From: Streptomyces sp. Tu 3180
Lineage (GTDB): Bacteria; Actinomycetota; Actinomycetes; Streptomycetales; Streptomycetaceae
Length of the DNA stretch: 64,000 nucleotides
NCBI RefSeq assembly: GCF_009852415.1
Contig: NZ_WOXS01000002.1
Coordinates: forward strand, 6,550,001 to 6,614,000
Direction of reading: 5' to 3'
In this document: one piece after another, positions 37,677-46,761 of the stretch
How the letters are laid out: each line of letters starts with the position of its first letter
Numbering within the stretch: position 1 is the stretch's first letter
Notes under the pieces: generated by a model
Seen by the model: the letters and a program-made list of their open reading frames with translations, nothing else
The model's database searches: none
What the model was told of the DNA's origin: nothing
Position numbers and translations under genes: made by a program

Positions 37677-38201
37677 ATGTCCGGAACCGAGCACGCCGCG
37701 GCCGGGCGTGCCGCACGGACCGCCGAACGCCGGGCGCACGCCGACTACACGGGCGGCGTCTACGGATCCATGCTCGCCGCCTCGGTGATCGTCGGTGCCG
37801 GCACGCTCGGCTCGTTCCCGCGCCTGGAACTCGTGCTGCTGCTGTTGCTCACCGGCGGGGTGTTCTGGATCGCCCACGTGCACGCGCAGTTGTTCGGGGC
37901 ACGACTGGCGCAGCGGAGGCCGGACCGCCGTGTCGTGCTGCGCGTGTGCCGCGAGGAGTGGCCGATCGTCAAGGCCGCCCTGCCCCCGGCGGCCGCCGTG
38001 GCCGTCAGCCCGCTGCTGGGCCTCGGGCTGCAGGGCGCCCTGTGGCTCGCGCTGTCCGTCGCCGTGGCCGGGCAGGTGGGCTGGTCGGCGGCGGCGGCCC
38101 GCCGGGCGGGCGCCACGTGGCGCCTGATGGCCGTGTCGGCCTCGGTCAACCTGGTGCTCGGCCTGGTGATCGTCTCGTGCAAGTTCTGGCTCAAGCACTG
38201 A
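37677..38201 (+). CDS. Hypothetical integral membrane protein
   Basis: This 174-residue protein has a charged N-terminus and about four hydrophobic helices (near residues 30-47, 50-70, 100-130 and 148-168). No characterised family is recognised. GAGGAGG at 37665-37671 sits five bases before ATG 37677, so the GTG three bases earlier is unlikely to be used. It follows the DHA2 exporter by 16 bases. Confidence 0.78.
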   Translation: MSGTEHAAAGRAARTAERRAHADYTGGVYGSMLAASVIVGAGTLGSFPRLELVLLLLLTGGVFWIAHVHAQLFGARLAQRRPDRRVVLRVCREEWPIVKAALPPAAAVAVSPLLGLGLQGALWLALSVAVAGQVGWSAAAARRAGATWRLMAVSASVNLVLGLVIVSCKFWLKH

Positions 38202-38341
38202 GCCGGAGCACCGCCGAGGACGACGGCGCGCCCGCCGGGCGGCCTATCACCTGTACGGGGTGAGCCGGGCGGCCGCCCGGCGGCGGACGATCGCAGGGTA
38301 CGGGCACGGCCACCTGTCCCAGGCCACCCGGGGAGTAGCTC

Positions 38342-38539
38342 ATGCGCTACGAGATCCGCGTCGACGGGCACCTCTCGGAACCACTGATCAGGGTTTTCCC
38401 GGAACTCGACCACGTCACGATGTCCGGTCAGACCCTGCTGTTCGGGCACGTCGTCGACGAGGCGCACCTGTACGGGCTGCTGGCCCGCTGCCAGTCCCTG
38501 GGCCTGCGGATCCTGGAGCTGCGCCAGACGCCGGAATGA
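38342..38539 (+). CDS. Small conserved hypothetical protein, 65 residues
   Basis: This compact, soluble 65-residue protein (YEIRVDGHLSEPLIRVFPELDHV..., ending LYGLLARCQSLGLRILELRQ) looks like the small actinobacterial proteins I have seen of this length and pattern, which have a ferredoxin-like alpha/beta look and no known function. GGGGAG precedes the ATG. It converges on the DUF2252 gene with 19 bases between. Confidence 0.8.
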   Translation: MRYEIRVDGHLSEPLIRVFPELDHVTMSGQTLLFGHVVDEAHLYGLLARCQSLGLRILELRQTPE

Positions 38540-38558
38540 CCCCGGCGGCCGCGCGCCG

Positions 38559-39962
38559 TCACGGGCTCCAGGCCCGCACCCTGCCGGACCGGACGGCGGC
38601 GCCCAGCGCCTCGAAGTCCCGCTCGTTGCGGTCCGCGTAGTCCTGGGCGAAGCCGGCGAGCGCCCGGTCGAAGCGGTCGCTGCGGCCCAGGTAGGCGGCG
38701 ATGGCGACGGGATCGCCGGAGCGGGCGTGGGCCCGCGCCAGGCTCGCCCCGCACAGCCGCGCGAACAGCCGCAGCAGACCGGGGTCCATGGTCTCCGGGC
38801 GGGCGATGCCCTTCCAGTCGCGCAGCTGCCGTACGTAGAAGTCCCGGGGGCGTCCGTCGAGTCCCACGGCGTGCGTCCAGCCGAGCAGGATGTCGCTGGT
38901 CGTCTGGATCAGCCGCTGCCCCGCCACCACGCGGCGGCCCTGGTTGTCGTGGCGTTCGCCGCCCGTGTGGGGGGCGAGCACCGACTCCTGCGCCTCCTTG
39001 GCCTGCAGCAGCAGGGGATCGTCGTCGTCCCTGCCGAGCAGGAGCACGATCCAGCAGCGCGTGCCGACACTGCCGACGCCCACCACCTTCCGCGCCACGT
39101 CGGCCAGCTGGTAGTACCGCAGCAGGTGCCGGCGCTCCGACGACAGGGAGCGCGTGTAGCCGTCCAGGACCCCGCGCAGGCCCTTCTCCTCGGCCGAGGG
39201 GTCGTCCAGGAGGTCACGCAGCGGGGTGACCAGCGGCGGGTCCGGGGTGATGCGCCGCCCGCCGGCCGTGACGCGGGTGAGCTTGGCGAAGGCCTGGAGG
39301 TGGGTGCGGGTCCGGGCGCGCGCCGTCGCCTCGGCGGTACGGCGCCGGGCCCCGCGGTCCATGGAGGAGGCCATGAGTTCCCGCATCCGGTCGGCGTCGT
39401 CCTGCGCGTACCAGACGTCGAGGGTGCGCATCCCGGCGAACTCCCGCATGCGGCGGCGGTACGCCTCCGCACAGCTGCGCACCGCGCCGTTCTGCTCCCC
39501 GGCCGTGAAGCCGTTCTCCCGGCCGGCGACGGCGAAACTGGCCGCCAGCCGCTTGAGGTCCCACTCGAAGGGGCCGGGGAGGGTCTCGTCGAAGTCGTTG
39601 ATGTCGAACACCAGACGGCGCTCCGGGGAGGCCAGCAGCCGGAAGTTGAGCAGATGGGCGTCTCCGCAGAGCTGCACGGTCAGACCGGTGTCCGGGGCCG
39701 GTCCGAGGTCCGCCGCCATGACCGCCGCCGCTCCCCGGTAGAACCGGAAGGGGGATTCGAGCATGCGGCCGTAGCGGACCGGTACCAACTCGGGCAGCCG
39801 GGTCGCCGATTGCCGCTCGATCACGTCGACGGGGTCGGGCCGGCCCCGTGCCGCCTCGAACCGGCCGTGGGACGAACGCGGGGCACGGCTCCGCGCGTTC
39901 CTGCCGTACGCGGCCCGCTCGGCCGGGGACGAAGAGGCACTGAACGAACCCGGTACGGCCAT
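38559..39962 (-). CDS. DUF2252 family protein
   Basis: This 467-residue protein belongs to DUF2252, related to the kinase/phosphotransferase-like fold. Recognisable parts are PVRYGRMLESPFRFYRGAA, LCGDAHLLNFRLLASPERRLVFDINDFDETLPGPFEWDLKRLAAS, GSVGTRCWIVLLLGRDDDDPLLLQAKEA and VVAGQRLIQTTSDILLGW. These resemble the catalytic loop and metal-binding residues of small-molecule kinases, but the substrate is unknown. GGGAG lies six bases before ATG 39962. The reading frame stays open far upstream, but the family alignment begins just after this start. Confidence 0.9.
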   Translation of the reverse strand: MAVPGSFSASSSPAERAAYGRNARSRAPRSSHGRFEAARGRPDPVDVIERQSATRLPELVPVRYGRMLESPFRFYRGAAAVMAADLGPAPDTGLTVQLCGDAHLLNFRLLASPERRLVFDINDFDETLPGPFEWDLKRLAASFAVAGRENGFTAGEQNGAVRSCAEAYRRRMREFAGMRTLDVWYAQDDADRMRELMASSMDRGARRRTAEATARARTRTHLQAFAKLTRVTAGGRRITPDPPLVTPLRDLLDDPSAEEKGLRGVLDGYTRSLSSERRHLLRYYQLADVARKVVGVGSVGTRCWIVLLLGRDDDDPLLLQAKEAQESVLAPHTGGERHDNQGRRVVAGQRLIQTTSDILLGWTHAVGLDGRPRDFYVRQLRDWKGIARPETMDPGLLRLFARLCGASLARAHARSGDPVAIAAYLGRSDRFDRALAGFAQDYADRNERDFEALGAAVRSGRVRAWSP

Positions 39963-40140
39963 CACTGTCTCCCGTCCGCGCACGCGCACGACGACTTCCT
40001 CGCACCCATCCCACCCCGCCCGCGCCGCGGCCGGATCACCCGCCGCGGGTGACCCGGTGTCCGGTGGCCGGGCGGGACGCTGGTCCGGCGGGGCGGCGCA
40101 CGGCGCCGCGGACCCCGTACGCATCGCGTGAGGAGGAGCC

Positions 40141-40806
40141 ATGGCCGTGACGCGGGGTCCGGCACCCGGTGCCGGACCGGAGCACGGAACCGACGGCGCC
40201 GCCCCCGGGCCGCCGGGCACCCCCGCCGGGACCCTGGCGGCACTCGGGCGCTCGTGGGAGTGGATCCTCGGCGCCGCCGTCGCCACGTTCGTGCCGGGGG
40301 TCGTCGTGCTGGTGTGGCCGGAGACCACCCTGCACGTCCTCGCGGTGCTCATCGGCCTGTACCTGCTGGTGACCGGGGCGTTCCGGTTCGTCGGCGCCTT
40401 CGGACGGGAGGACCAGGGCGAACGGCTGCCCGGGCTCCTGCTGGCGGTGCTGTACGTCCTGGCGGGGGTGCTGTGCCTGCGCGACCCGCTGCAGACCGTC
40501 ACCGCCCTCTCCCTGATCGTCGGGGCCGTCTGGCTGGTGTCCGGGATGCTCACCCTCTTCACGGCCGTCGCGGCGCGGGACCTGCCCCACCGCGGCGTCG
40601 TCCTCGGCGCCGCGGTGCTCGCCGTCGTCGCGGGCGTCGTCGTGCTGGCCCTGCCCGCCGAGTCCGCCCGGGCGCTGACCCGGCTGCTCGGCCTGTGGCT
40701 CGTCCTGCTCGGACTCGTGGAGGCGGCCGTCGCCCTCGCCTGGCGCGCCGCGCTGCGCGGGTCGGGTGTCGCGGGCGCGTCCCGCCGGCCCGTGGGAGCC
40801 GGCTGA
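40141..40806 (+). CDS. HdeD/DUF308 family membrane protein
   Basis: This 221-residue protein has a 35-residue Pro/Gly-rich start, then six hydrophobic helices in three pairs: WEWILGAAVATFVPGVVVLVWPETTLHVLAVLIGLYLLVTGAFR and its two degenerate repeats. This is the HdeD-type layout linked to acid and envelope stress in Enterobacteria; its role in actinomycetes is unknown. GAGGAGGA precedes the ATG. It is the first of a run of codirectional membrane genes. Confidence 0.88.
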   Translation: MAVTRGPAPGAGPEHGTDGAAPGPPGTPAGTLAALGRSWEWILGAAVATFVPGVVVLVWPETTLHVLAVLIGLYLLVTGAFRFVGAFGREDQGERLPGLLLAVLYVLAGVLCLRDPLQTVTALSLIVGAVWLVSGMLTLFTAVAARDLPHRGVVLGAAVLAVVAGVVVLALPAESARALTRLLGLWLVLLGLVEAAVALAWRAALRGSGVAGASRRPVGAG

Positions 40807-40835
40807 GCCGCCGTCCGCCGTCGGAAGGAGGCGGC

Positions 40836-42188
40836 ATGAGCACGCCCCGCACCCCCGGGCCCGCCGACCCCGGCGGCTTCGTCCCCGCCGACCGGGCACT
40901 GACCGCCGAACAGCGCGCCGAGTACGAGCGGCTGCGCCGGGCCGCGGGCGTACGCCACCGGCGCCTGCGCCAGGCGGGCGCCTCGGTCCTGCTGGTGCTG
41001 ACGCTGGTGCTGGCGCCCCTGGCCGTCGTCGCCGCCTGGGTGCAGGACACCGTCTCCGACACCGACCGCTATGTGCAGACCGTGGCCCCGCTCGCCTCGG
41101 ACCCGGCCGTCCGGCAGGCCGTGATCGACAAGCTGACCGCCCGGGTCGTCGCCGACGTGGACGTGGAGGCGGTCACGGACGCGCTCGGCGAGGCGCTGGC
41201 CGACGCCGGGGCACCGCCGCGCGTCGTGGAGGGCGCCGAGGCCCTCGCCGGACCGCTGCGCTCGGCGGTGACCGACGTCGTGCACCGCGTCGTCAGCGGC
41301 GTGATCGACAGCGACGCCTTCCCGCAGGCGTGGGGGGGCTCGAACCGACGGGCCCACGCCGCCGTGCTGGGCATGCTCACCGGCGAGCGGGAGGGCGCGC
41401 TCAGCACCACGGGGGACACCGTGCAGCTGGACCTGGGGCCCGTGGTGGACCAGGTGCGCGAACGCCTGGTCGACGCGGGGTTCGAGCGGGCCGCCGCCAT
41501 CCCGGACACCGACCGGACGATCACGTTGTTCCGGACCGAGAAGCTGGACCGGGCCCAGGACGCGATGCTCCTGCTGGACGTCGTCGGCACCTGGCTGCCC
41601 GTGCTGGCGGTCGTCCTGGCCGCGCTCGCCGTGTGGACCGCCGTCCGGCACCGGCTGATGCTGCTGGTCACGGCCCTGGGCGTCGCCGCGGCGATGGCGC
41701 TCCTGCTGGTCGCGCTGGCCGTGGTGCGCCGTGTCTACCTGGACTCGGTCCCCGAGGCGGCCCTTCCCCCCGACGCCGCGGCGGCCGTCTTCGACACCTT
41801 CCTCAGGTTCCTGCACGACAGCGCCCGCACCCTCCTCGTCGTCGGCCTGCTCACCGCGACCGCCGCCCACCTGTACGGACCCGGCCGGATCGCCCGCCGC
41901 GTGCGGCACCTGGCCGGCCGCGGGGCCGCGGCCGCGGGCCGGGCGCTGGGCCGCGCGGGACTGCGCACCGGGGCGGCCGGACGCTGGGCGGCCGGGCACC
42001 GGGCGTGGATCACCGGCGTCGTCGTCGGAGCGGGCGCGCTGACGCTCGTGCTCTGGAACCACCCCACGGTCGGCGCCGTCGTCCTCGTCCTCGTCCTGGT
42101 CCTCGTGGTCCTGGCCGCCGTGGCGGTGTACGCCGCCGTGGATCCCGGCGGCCCGGACGCCGGACGGGAGCACGCCGCCCCCTCGTAG
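40836..42188 (+). CDS. Integral membrane protein with large outside domain
   Basis: This 450-residue protein has a cytoplasmic start, a helix near residues 48-68, then an outside domain of about 180 residues (DTVSDTDRYVQTVAPLASDPAVRQAVIDKLTARVV...). Two to three central helices, an Ala/Arg-rich loop and two C-terminal helices follow. Similar proteins are common in Streptomyces but uncharacterised. GGAAGGAGG lies before ATG 40836, 30 bases after the HdeD-like gene, so the two are probably co-transcribed. Confidence 0.85.
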   Translation: MSTPRTPGPADPGGFVPADRALTAEQRAEYERLRRAAGVRHRRLRQAGASVLLVLTLVLAPLAVVAAWVQDTVSDTDRYVQTVAPLASDPAVRQAVIDKLTARVVADVDVEAVTDALGEALADAGAPPRVVEGAEALAGPLRSAVTDVVHRVVSGVIDSDAFPQAWGGSNRRAHAAVLGMLTGEREGALSTTGDTVQLDLGPVVDQVRERLVDAGFERAAAIPDTDRTITLFRTEKLDRAQDAMLLLDVVGTWLPVLAVVLAALAVWTAVRHRLMLLVTALGVAAAMALLLVALAVVRRVYLDSVPEAALPPDAAAAVFDTFLRFLHDSARTLLVVGLLTATAAHLYGPGRIARRVRHLAGRGAAAAGRALGRAGLRTGAAGRWAAGHRAWITGVVVGAGALTLVLWNHPTVGAVVLVLVLVLVVLAAVAVYAAVDPGGPDAGREHAAPS

Positions 42189-42297
42189 TCGTCCCGCCGC
42201 TTCACCCGTCCCGGGTGAGGTGGCACGCCCCCCGCCCGGCACACGCTGGGGTCGGCACGCAACGGCATGCCGGGCACCCGCCCGGAACGGAGGAGAG

Positions 42298-42768
42298 ATG
42301 AGTGGGACCACGTACCTCGCGTACGACTATCCGCTGCTGAGCGCCTTCTGGACCATGCTCGTGTTCTTCCTGTGGATCATGTGGTTCATCCTGCTCTTCC
42401 GGGTCGTCGTCGACATCTTCCGCGACGACGGCCTGAGCGGCTGGGCCAAGGCCGGCTGGCTGGTGTTCACGATCGTCCTGCCCTTCCTGGGCGTCTTCGT
42501 CTACGTGATCGCCCGCGGCAAGAACATGGGGCGCCGCGAGATCGCGCAGGCGCGTGTGCAGCAGGAGGCCTTCGACAGCTACATCCGCGAGACCGCCAGG
42601 GGCACCGGCGGACGGACCGGCAGCGTCGACGAACTCGTCAGGCTGTCCGAGATACGCGCTCGCGGCGACATCACGGACGACGAGTTCCGCAGGGCGAAGG
42701 AACTGGTCCTGAGCGGCCACGGCTCCTCGGAACAGCCGGGCCCCTTCGCCTCCTCCGCCGGACGCTGA
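42298..42768 (+). CDS. PLDc_N / SHOCT domain membrane protein
   Basis: This 156-residue protein has two N-terminal helices (FWTMLVFFLWIMWFILLF and AGWLVFTIVLPFLGVFVYVIARG) of the phospholipase-D nuclease N-terminal type. A linker and a C-terminal SHOCT motif follow (SVDELVRLSEIRARGDITDDEFRRAKELVLSG). SHOCT segments are short oligomerisation helices. GGAGGAGAG precedes the ATG. Its role is unknown; it belongs to the stress/membrane run of genes here. Confidence 0.87.
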   Translation: MSGTTYLAYDYPLLSAFWTMLVFFLWIMWFILLFRVVVDIFRDDGLSGWAKAGWLVFTIVLPFLGVFVYVIARGKNMGRREIAQARVQQEAFDSYIRETARGTGGRTGSVDELVRLSEIRARGDITDDEFRRAKELVLSGHGSSEQPGPFASSAGR

Positions 42769-42798
42769 GCACGCACGACACCGAATCGAGGTACCGGG

Positions 42799-43248
42799 AT
42801 GGCAGCGACACACCCGACACACGGCGTACGCGGCGCGACCGGCGCACACGCGCCCTCGGCCAAACGGCAGTGGGCCGAGGGCCTGACGGTCTTCGCCGCC
42901 GTCACGCTCATGATCGCGGGGGTGCTCGGCATCCTCCGCGGCATCATGGGCATCGCCGAGGACGACGTCTTCGTCACGACGCAGAACTACGTCTTCGAGT
43001 TCGACCTCACCGCCTGGGGCTGGACCCACCTGGCGCTCGGCGTGCTCGCGGTGCTGGTCAGCCTCGGCCTGGTCCGGGACGCCACGTGGGCCCGCGTCGC
43101 CGGTGTGGTGATCGCCGGGCTCGTCATCATCGCGAACTTCCTCTCCCTGCCCTACTACCCGGTCTGGTCCGTCGTGATGATCGCCTTCTCCGGGTTCATC
43201 ATCTGGGCGCTGTGCGTGTCGCGTTCGCGCACCGGCGCCGGGCGCTGA
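42799..43248 (+). CDS. DUF7144-like four-helix membrane protein
   Basis: This 149-residue protein has four membrane helices with the family pattern WAEGLTVFAAVTLMIAGVLGILRGIMGIAEDDVFV, then NYVFEFDLTAWGWTHLALGVL and LPYYPVWSVVMIAFSGFIIWAL. Members are often paired with stress and dormancy-type genes in Streptomyces; no biochemical function is known. It starts 30 bases after the SHOCT gene and ends 10 bases before the kinase-like gene, so it lies within an operon. Confidence 0.85.
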   Translation: MAATHPTHGVRGATGAHAPSAKRQWAEGLTVFAAVTLMIAGVLGILRGIMGIAEDDVFVTTQNYVFEFDLTAWGWTHLALGVLAVLVSLGLVRDATWARVAGVVIAGLVIIANFLSLPYYPVWSVVMIAFSGFIIWALCVSRSRTGAGR

Positions 43249-43258
43249 GCCCCGGCCC

Positions 43259-44644
43259 ATGGTGCGGGCAGACCGGCCGCCCCGACCCATGGGGGCGGCC
43301 GTCGGCCGCCGGAGCGCGGCGTGGGCGCGACTGGCACTCCTCACCCTCGCGGTGGGCCTGCTGGTCCCGCTCGTGGCCGCCGGTCTGCGCAGCGTGCTCT
43401 GGGCGCTGCTCGGCATCGCCGGACTGGCCCTCGCGGCCGTCGGGCTGTGGTGGACGCTCGCCCGCTCCGGGACGGTGCGGGTCCTCGGAGCGGTGCTGTG
43501 CGTGGTGGCCCCGCTGACGGTCCTGGCCCTGTACGCCGTCGGCGGGATGCTGCTGCCGGCGGCGCTGTCCATGGCGCTGTGGGTGCTGGCCGTGGGGGCG
43601 GCACGGGCGGCGCTGGCCCCGGAGCGCGCCGGGCGCGGACACGGACCCGTTCCCGCCCCGCCCCCGGGCCGCCCCTGGGCGCTGATGAACCCGCGCTCGG
43701 GCGGCGGCAAGGTCGACCGCTTCCGGCTGGTGGACCGGGCGCGGGAGGCGGGGGTCCGCGTGGTCCTGCTCGGCGCCGGGCACCAGGACGCGGCCGGGCT
43801 GGCCGAGGACGCGGTACGCGACGGGGCCGATCTGCTGGCGGTGGCCGGCGGGGACGGCACCCAGGCCCTGGTGGCGGAGGTGGCCTTCCGGCACGGCGTC
43901 CCGTTCATGGTGATCCCGGCCGGCACCCGCAACCACTTCGCCCTCGACCTCGGGCTGGACCGGGAGGATCCGGCGAAGGCCCTCCACGCCCTGACCGACG
44001 GCGTGGAACTCCGCGTCGACCTCGGGTTCGCCGCCGGCCGGGTGTTCGTCAACAACGCCTCCTTCGGCACGTACGCGGCGGTCGTGGGCGATCCCGCGTA
44101 CCGCGAGGAGAAGACCCGCACCGCGCTCCGGACGCTGCCCGGGCTGCTGTCCGGTCCGTCGGCGCCCCGGCTGCGGATGCGGGCCGACGGGACGCGTGCG
44201 GACGGGTTGCAGGCCCTGCTCGTCAGCAACAACCCCTACCTGCGGGCGGTCGACGCGGCCCACCCGGGGCGCCGGGAGCGGCTGGACTCCGGACGGCTCG
44301 GGGTGCTGGGGGTGCGGGTCGACAGCGCGGTGCGGGCCGCCGGGACGGTGCGCGGCCCCCACGCGGCCGGTCTGCTGCGGCTCACCGCCGAGGAGGTGGT
44401 CGTGGAGGCGGACACGCCCACCGTCCCGGCCGGTGTGGACGGGGAGCACGTGCTGCTGCCGGCACCGGTGGTGTGCCGGATCGTCCCCGGAGCGCTGCGG
44501 GTCCGCGTCCCGCGCCGCCGAGTGGGTACGCGGTGGGGCGGAGCGGCCCCCGACTGGCTGCGTGTGGCCGGGCTCGCGCTGGGACGGCGGGCGACGGCGC
44601 CGGACGCGGTCCGTGGGAGGGGCCGACGGGACGACGGTCCGTGA
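43259..44644 (+). CDS. Diacylglycerol kinase-like lipid kinase with membrane N-terminus
   Basis: This 461-residue protein has three to four N-terminal helices (about residues 20-112), then a diacylglycerol-kinase catalytic domain. The domain shows ALMNPRSGGGKVDRF at the nucleotide loop, VAGGDGTQALVAEVAF and IPAGTRNHFALDLGL. The family phosphorylates diacylglycerol, sphingoid or related lipids, and a membrane-fused form would act on envelope lipids. The ribosome-binding site is weak; ATG 43259 and ATG 43289 are both possible. It is part of the same codirectional series. Confidence 0.88.
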   Translation: MVRADRPPRPMGAAVGRRSAAWARLALLTLAVGLLVPLVAAGLRSVLWALLGIAGLALAAVGLWWTLARSGTVRVLGAVLCVVAPLTVLALYAVGGMLLPAALSMALWVLAVGAARAALAPERAGRGHGPVPAPPPGRPWALMNPRSGGGKVDRFRLVDRAREAGVRVVLLGAGHQDAAGLAEDAVRDGADLLAVAGGDGTQALVAEVAFRHGVPFMVIPAGTRNHFALDLGLDREDPAKALHALTDGVELRVDLGFAAGRVFVNNASFGTYAAVVGDPAYREEKTRTALRTLPGLLSGPSAPRLRMRADGTRADGLQALLVSNNPYLRAVDAAHPGRRERLDSGRLGVLGVRVDSAVRAAGTVRGPHAAGLLRLTAEEVVVEADTPTVPAGVDGEHVLLPAPVVCRIVPGALRVRVPRRRVGTRWGGAAPDWLRVAGLALGRRATAPDAVRGRGRRDDGP

Positions 44645-44695
44645 CGCGGCGGGCGCGGCACCGGCCGCGGCCGCGGGACCAGGAAGGCGGTGGAC

Positions 44696-45523
44696 ATGTG
44701 CCGTTGGCTCGCCTACTCGGGCACTCCCATCCTGCTCGACAGCATCCTCTACCGGCCGGTCCACTCACTGATCGACCAGAGCCTGCACGCCAAGATGGGG
44801 GTCGAGACCACCAACGGCGACGGGTTCGGCGTCGGCTGGTACGTGCCGGACAAGGACAGCCCCGCGGTGATCCGGGACATCGGCCCGGCGTGGAGCGACC
44901 GCAACCTGCGGGAGATCGCCGGCCACGTCGTCTCCCCGCTCTTCTTCGGCCACATCCGGGCCTCGACCGGCACGGCGGTGCAGCAGACGAACTGCCATCC
45001 GTTCCGCCACGGCCGCTGGATGTGGATGCACAACGGCGCGATCGCCGAGTTCCACCGCCTGCGGCGCGACCTCGCGCTGGCCGTCGACCCGGACCTCTTC
45101 TCCGACATCGAGGGATCCACGGACTCGGAGATGATGTTCTACCTGGCGCTCACCTTCGGCCTGGAGGAGGACCCGCCGGGCGCGGTCGCCCGGATGGCCG
45201 GCCTGGTGGAGCGCGTCGGCCACGAGCACGGCGTGGAGTTCCCGCTGCAGATGACGGTCGCGGCGACCGACGGCGTGCGCCTGTGGGCGTTCCGCTACTC
45301 GAGCCAGAAGGAGTCGCGTTCGCTCTTCTACAGCACCCGCGTGGAGACCCTGCGCTCCCTCCACCCGGACGTGGCCTTCCTGCGCGAGATCTCCGACCAC
45401 ACCCGTCTCATCGTCTCCGAGCCCCTGGGCAGTCTGCCCGGTGCCTGGAACGCGGTCCCCGAGGGCACCTACGGCATCGTGCAGCCCGAGGGGGACGAGA
45501 TGCACGCGTTCACACCCGTGTAG
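44696..45523 (+). CDS. Class II glutamine amidotransferase-like protein
   Basis: This 275-residue N-terminal-nucleophile amidotransferase is of the YafJ/EgtC-like group. ATG 44696 rather than the GTG at 44690 is right because the catalytic Cys must be residue 2 (MCRWLAYSG). Other family marks are TTNGDGFGVGWY, FFGHIRASTGTAVQQTNCHPF and WMWMHNGAI. GGAAGG precedes it. No synthase partner is next to it, so the acceptor of the released ammonia, or an amidohydrolase role, is unknown. Confidence 0.92.
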   Translation: MCRWLAYSGTPILLDSILYRPVHSLIDQSLHAKMGVETTNGDGFGVGWYVPDKDSPAVIRDIGPAWSDRNLREIAGHVVSPLFFGHIRASTGTAVQQTNCHPFRHGRWMWMHNGAIAEFHRLRRDLALAVDPDLFSDIEGSTDSEMMFYLALTFGLEEDPPGAVARMAGLVERVGHEHGVEFPLQMTVAATDGVRLWAFRYSSQKESRSLFYSTRVETLRSLHPDVAFLREISDHTRLIVSEPLGSLPGAWNAVPEGTYGIVQPEGDEMHAFTPV

Positions 45524-45554
45524 AAAGCGGTATCTGTTTCTCTCGCCGGACCCG

Positions 45555-45608
45555 TTGACCTGTCCCCGGCTCACCCATACCTTTTCGGCGTTCGTCATGT
45601 CAGATGAC
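45555..45608 (+). promoter_or_regulatory. Promoter and operator-like dyad of the GH43 operon
   Basis: TTGACC (45555-45560) and TACCTT (45578-45583) are 17 bases apart, a good sigma-70-type pair. At and just after the expected start lies GTCAT-N5-ATGAC (45594-45608), within a wider imperfect inverted repeat of GCGTTCG (45589-45595) and CGAACGC (45637-45643). A repressor bound here would block transcription of the secreted glycosidase genes. Confidence 0.65.
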
Positions 45609-45674
45609 GTTCGACATCTCGACAGGCCCGAAATGCCGAACGCACGTCACCCTCCCCCACGAGAGGCAGACCGC

Positions 45675-46760
45675 ATGAGCCGCGCCGAGGACCTGCCCGA
45701 CCTGCCCCCGCCCCCCGCCCGCAGACTCCTGCTGAAGGGCGCCCTTGCCGCGGGCGCCCTGGCCGCCGCCGCGCCCGCGGCGGCCCACGCCGCACCGCCG
45801 AAGGCGGCCCCCCACGTGAACCCGCTCGTCCGCAACCGCGCCGACCCGCACATCACCCGCCACACCGACGGCTGGTACTACTTCACCGCGACCGTCCCCG
45901 AGTACGACCGCATCGTCCTGCGCCGCTCCCGCACCCTGAACGGCCTGGGCGGCGCCGCCGAGTCCGTGATCTGGCGCGCGCACCCCACCGGGGACATGGG
46001 CGCCCACATCTGGGCGCCGGAGATGCACCGCGTCGGCGGCAAGTGGTACGTCTACTTCGCCGCGGCCCCCGCCGAGGACGTGTGGGCGATCCGCATCTGG
46101 GTGCTGGAGAACGCCCACCGCGACCCCTTCAGGGGCACCTGGGTCGAGAAGGGGCAGATCAAGACCGCCTGGGAGACCTTCTCCCTGGACGCCACCACCT
46201 TCGCCCACCGCGGCACCCGCTACCTCGCCTGGGCCCAGCACGAACCCGGAACGGACAACAACACCGCCGTCTGGCTCTCCGAGATGGCCGGCCCCTGGAC
46301 CCTGACGGGACCCCAAGTGCGGCTGTCCACCCCGGAGTACGACTGGGAGCGCGTCGGCTTCGCGGTCAACGAGGGTCCGTACGTGCTGAAGCGCAACGGG
46401 CGGCTGTTCATGACCTACTCGGCCAGCGCCACCGACCACCACTACTGCGTGGGGCTGCTGACCGCCGACGAGGACAGCGACCTCATGGACCCCGCGAGCT
46501 GGTCCAAGTCGCCCGTCCCCGTCTTCACCAGCAACGACACGACCCGGCAGTACGGGCCCGGCCACAACTGCTTCACGGTCGCCGAGGACGGCCGCACCGA
46601 CGTGCTCGTCTACCACGCCCGCCAGTACAAGGAGATCGTGGGCGACCCGCTGGACGACCCCAACCGCCACACCCGGGTCCAGAAGCTCGGCTGGAAACCG
46701 GACGGCACACCCGACTTCGGCGTCCCCGTGGCCGACACCGCGGCGGGGGAGGGGGCGTGA
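45675..46760 (+). CDS. Secreted GH43 glycosidase, probable alpha-L-arabinofuranosidase
   Basis: This 361-residue protein has a twin-arginine-type signal (ARRLLLKGALAAGALA, cleaved near residue 38-40) and a five-bladed GH43 domain. The catalytic residues fit Asp57 (RADPHITRH, base), Asp172 (SLDATTF, pKa modulator) and Glu233 (NEGPYVLKRNG, acid). The ADPHI(T)RHTDGWYYFTATVPEYDRIVLRR pattern recalls exo-1,5-alpha-L-arabinofuranosidases of Streptomyces. ATG 45675 has GAGAGG ahead and directly precedes the signal. It is the first gene of a three-gene operon for exported polysaccharide breakdown, one base before the next start. Confidence 0.88.
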   Translation: MSRAEDLPDLPPPPARRLLLKGALAAGALAAAAPAAAHAAPPKAAPHVNPLVRNRADPHITRHTDGWYYFTATVPEYDRIVLRRSRTLNGLGGAAESVIWRAHPTGDMGAHIWAPEMHRVGGKWYVYFAAAPAEDVWAIRIWVLENAHRDPFRGTWVEKGQIKTAWETFSLDATTFAHRGTRYLAWAQHEPGTDNNTAVWLSEMAGPWTLTGPQVRLSTPEYDWERVGFAVNEGPYVLKRNGRLFMTYSASATDHHYCVGLLTADEDSDLMDPASWSKSPVPVFTSNDTTRQYGPGHNCFTVAEDGRTDVLVYHARQYKEIVGDPLDDPNRHTRVQKLGWKPDGTPDFGVPVADTAAGEGA

Positions 46761-46761
46761 C

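Noticed and set aside
42203..42219. TCACCCG-TCC-CGGGTGA dyad before the SHOCT gene
   Set aside because: Short symmetric GC-rich dyads are common here; similar TCACCC/GGGTGA words occur nearby without a consistent position relative to starts.
38559..42311. Long DUF2252 frame extending to 42311
   Set aside because: The family homology begins near 39962, where a good ribosome-binding site sits; the rest lies antisense to HdeD-like and membrane genes.
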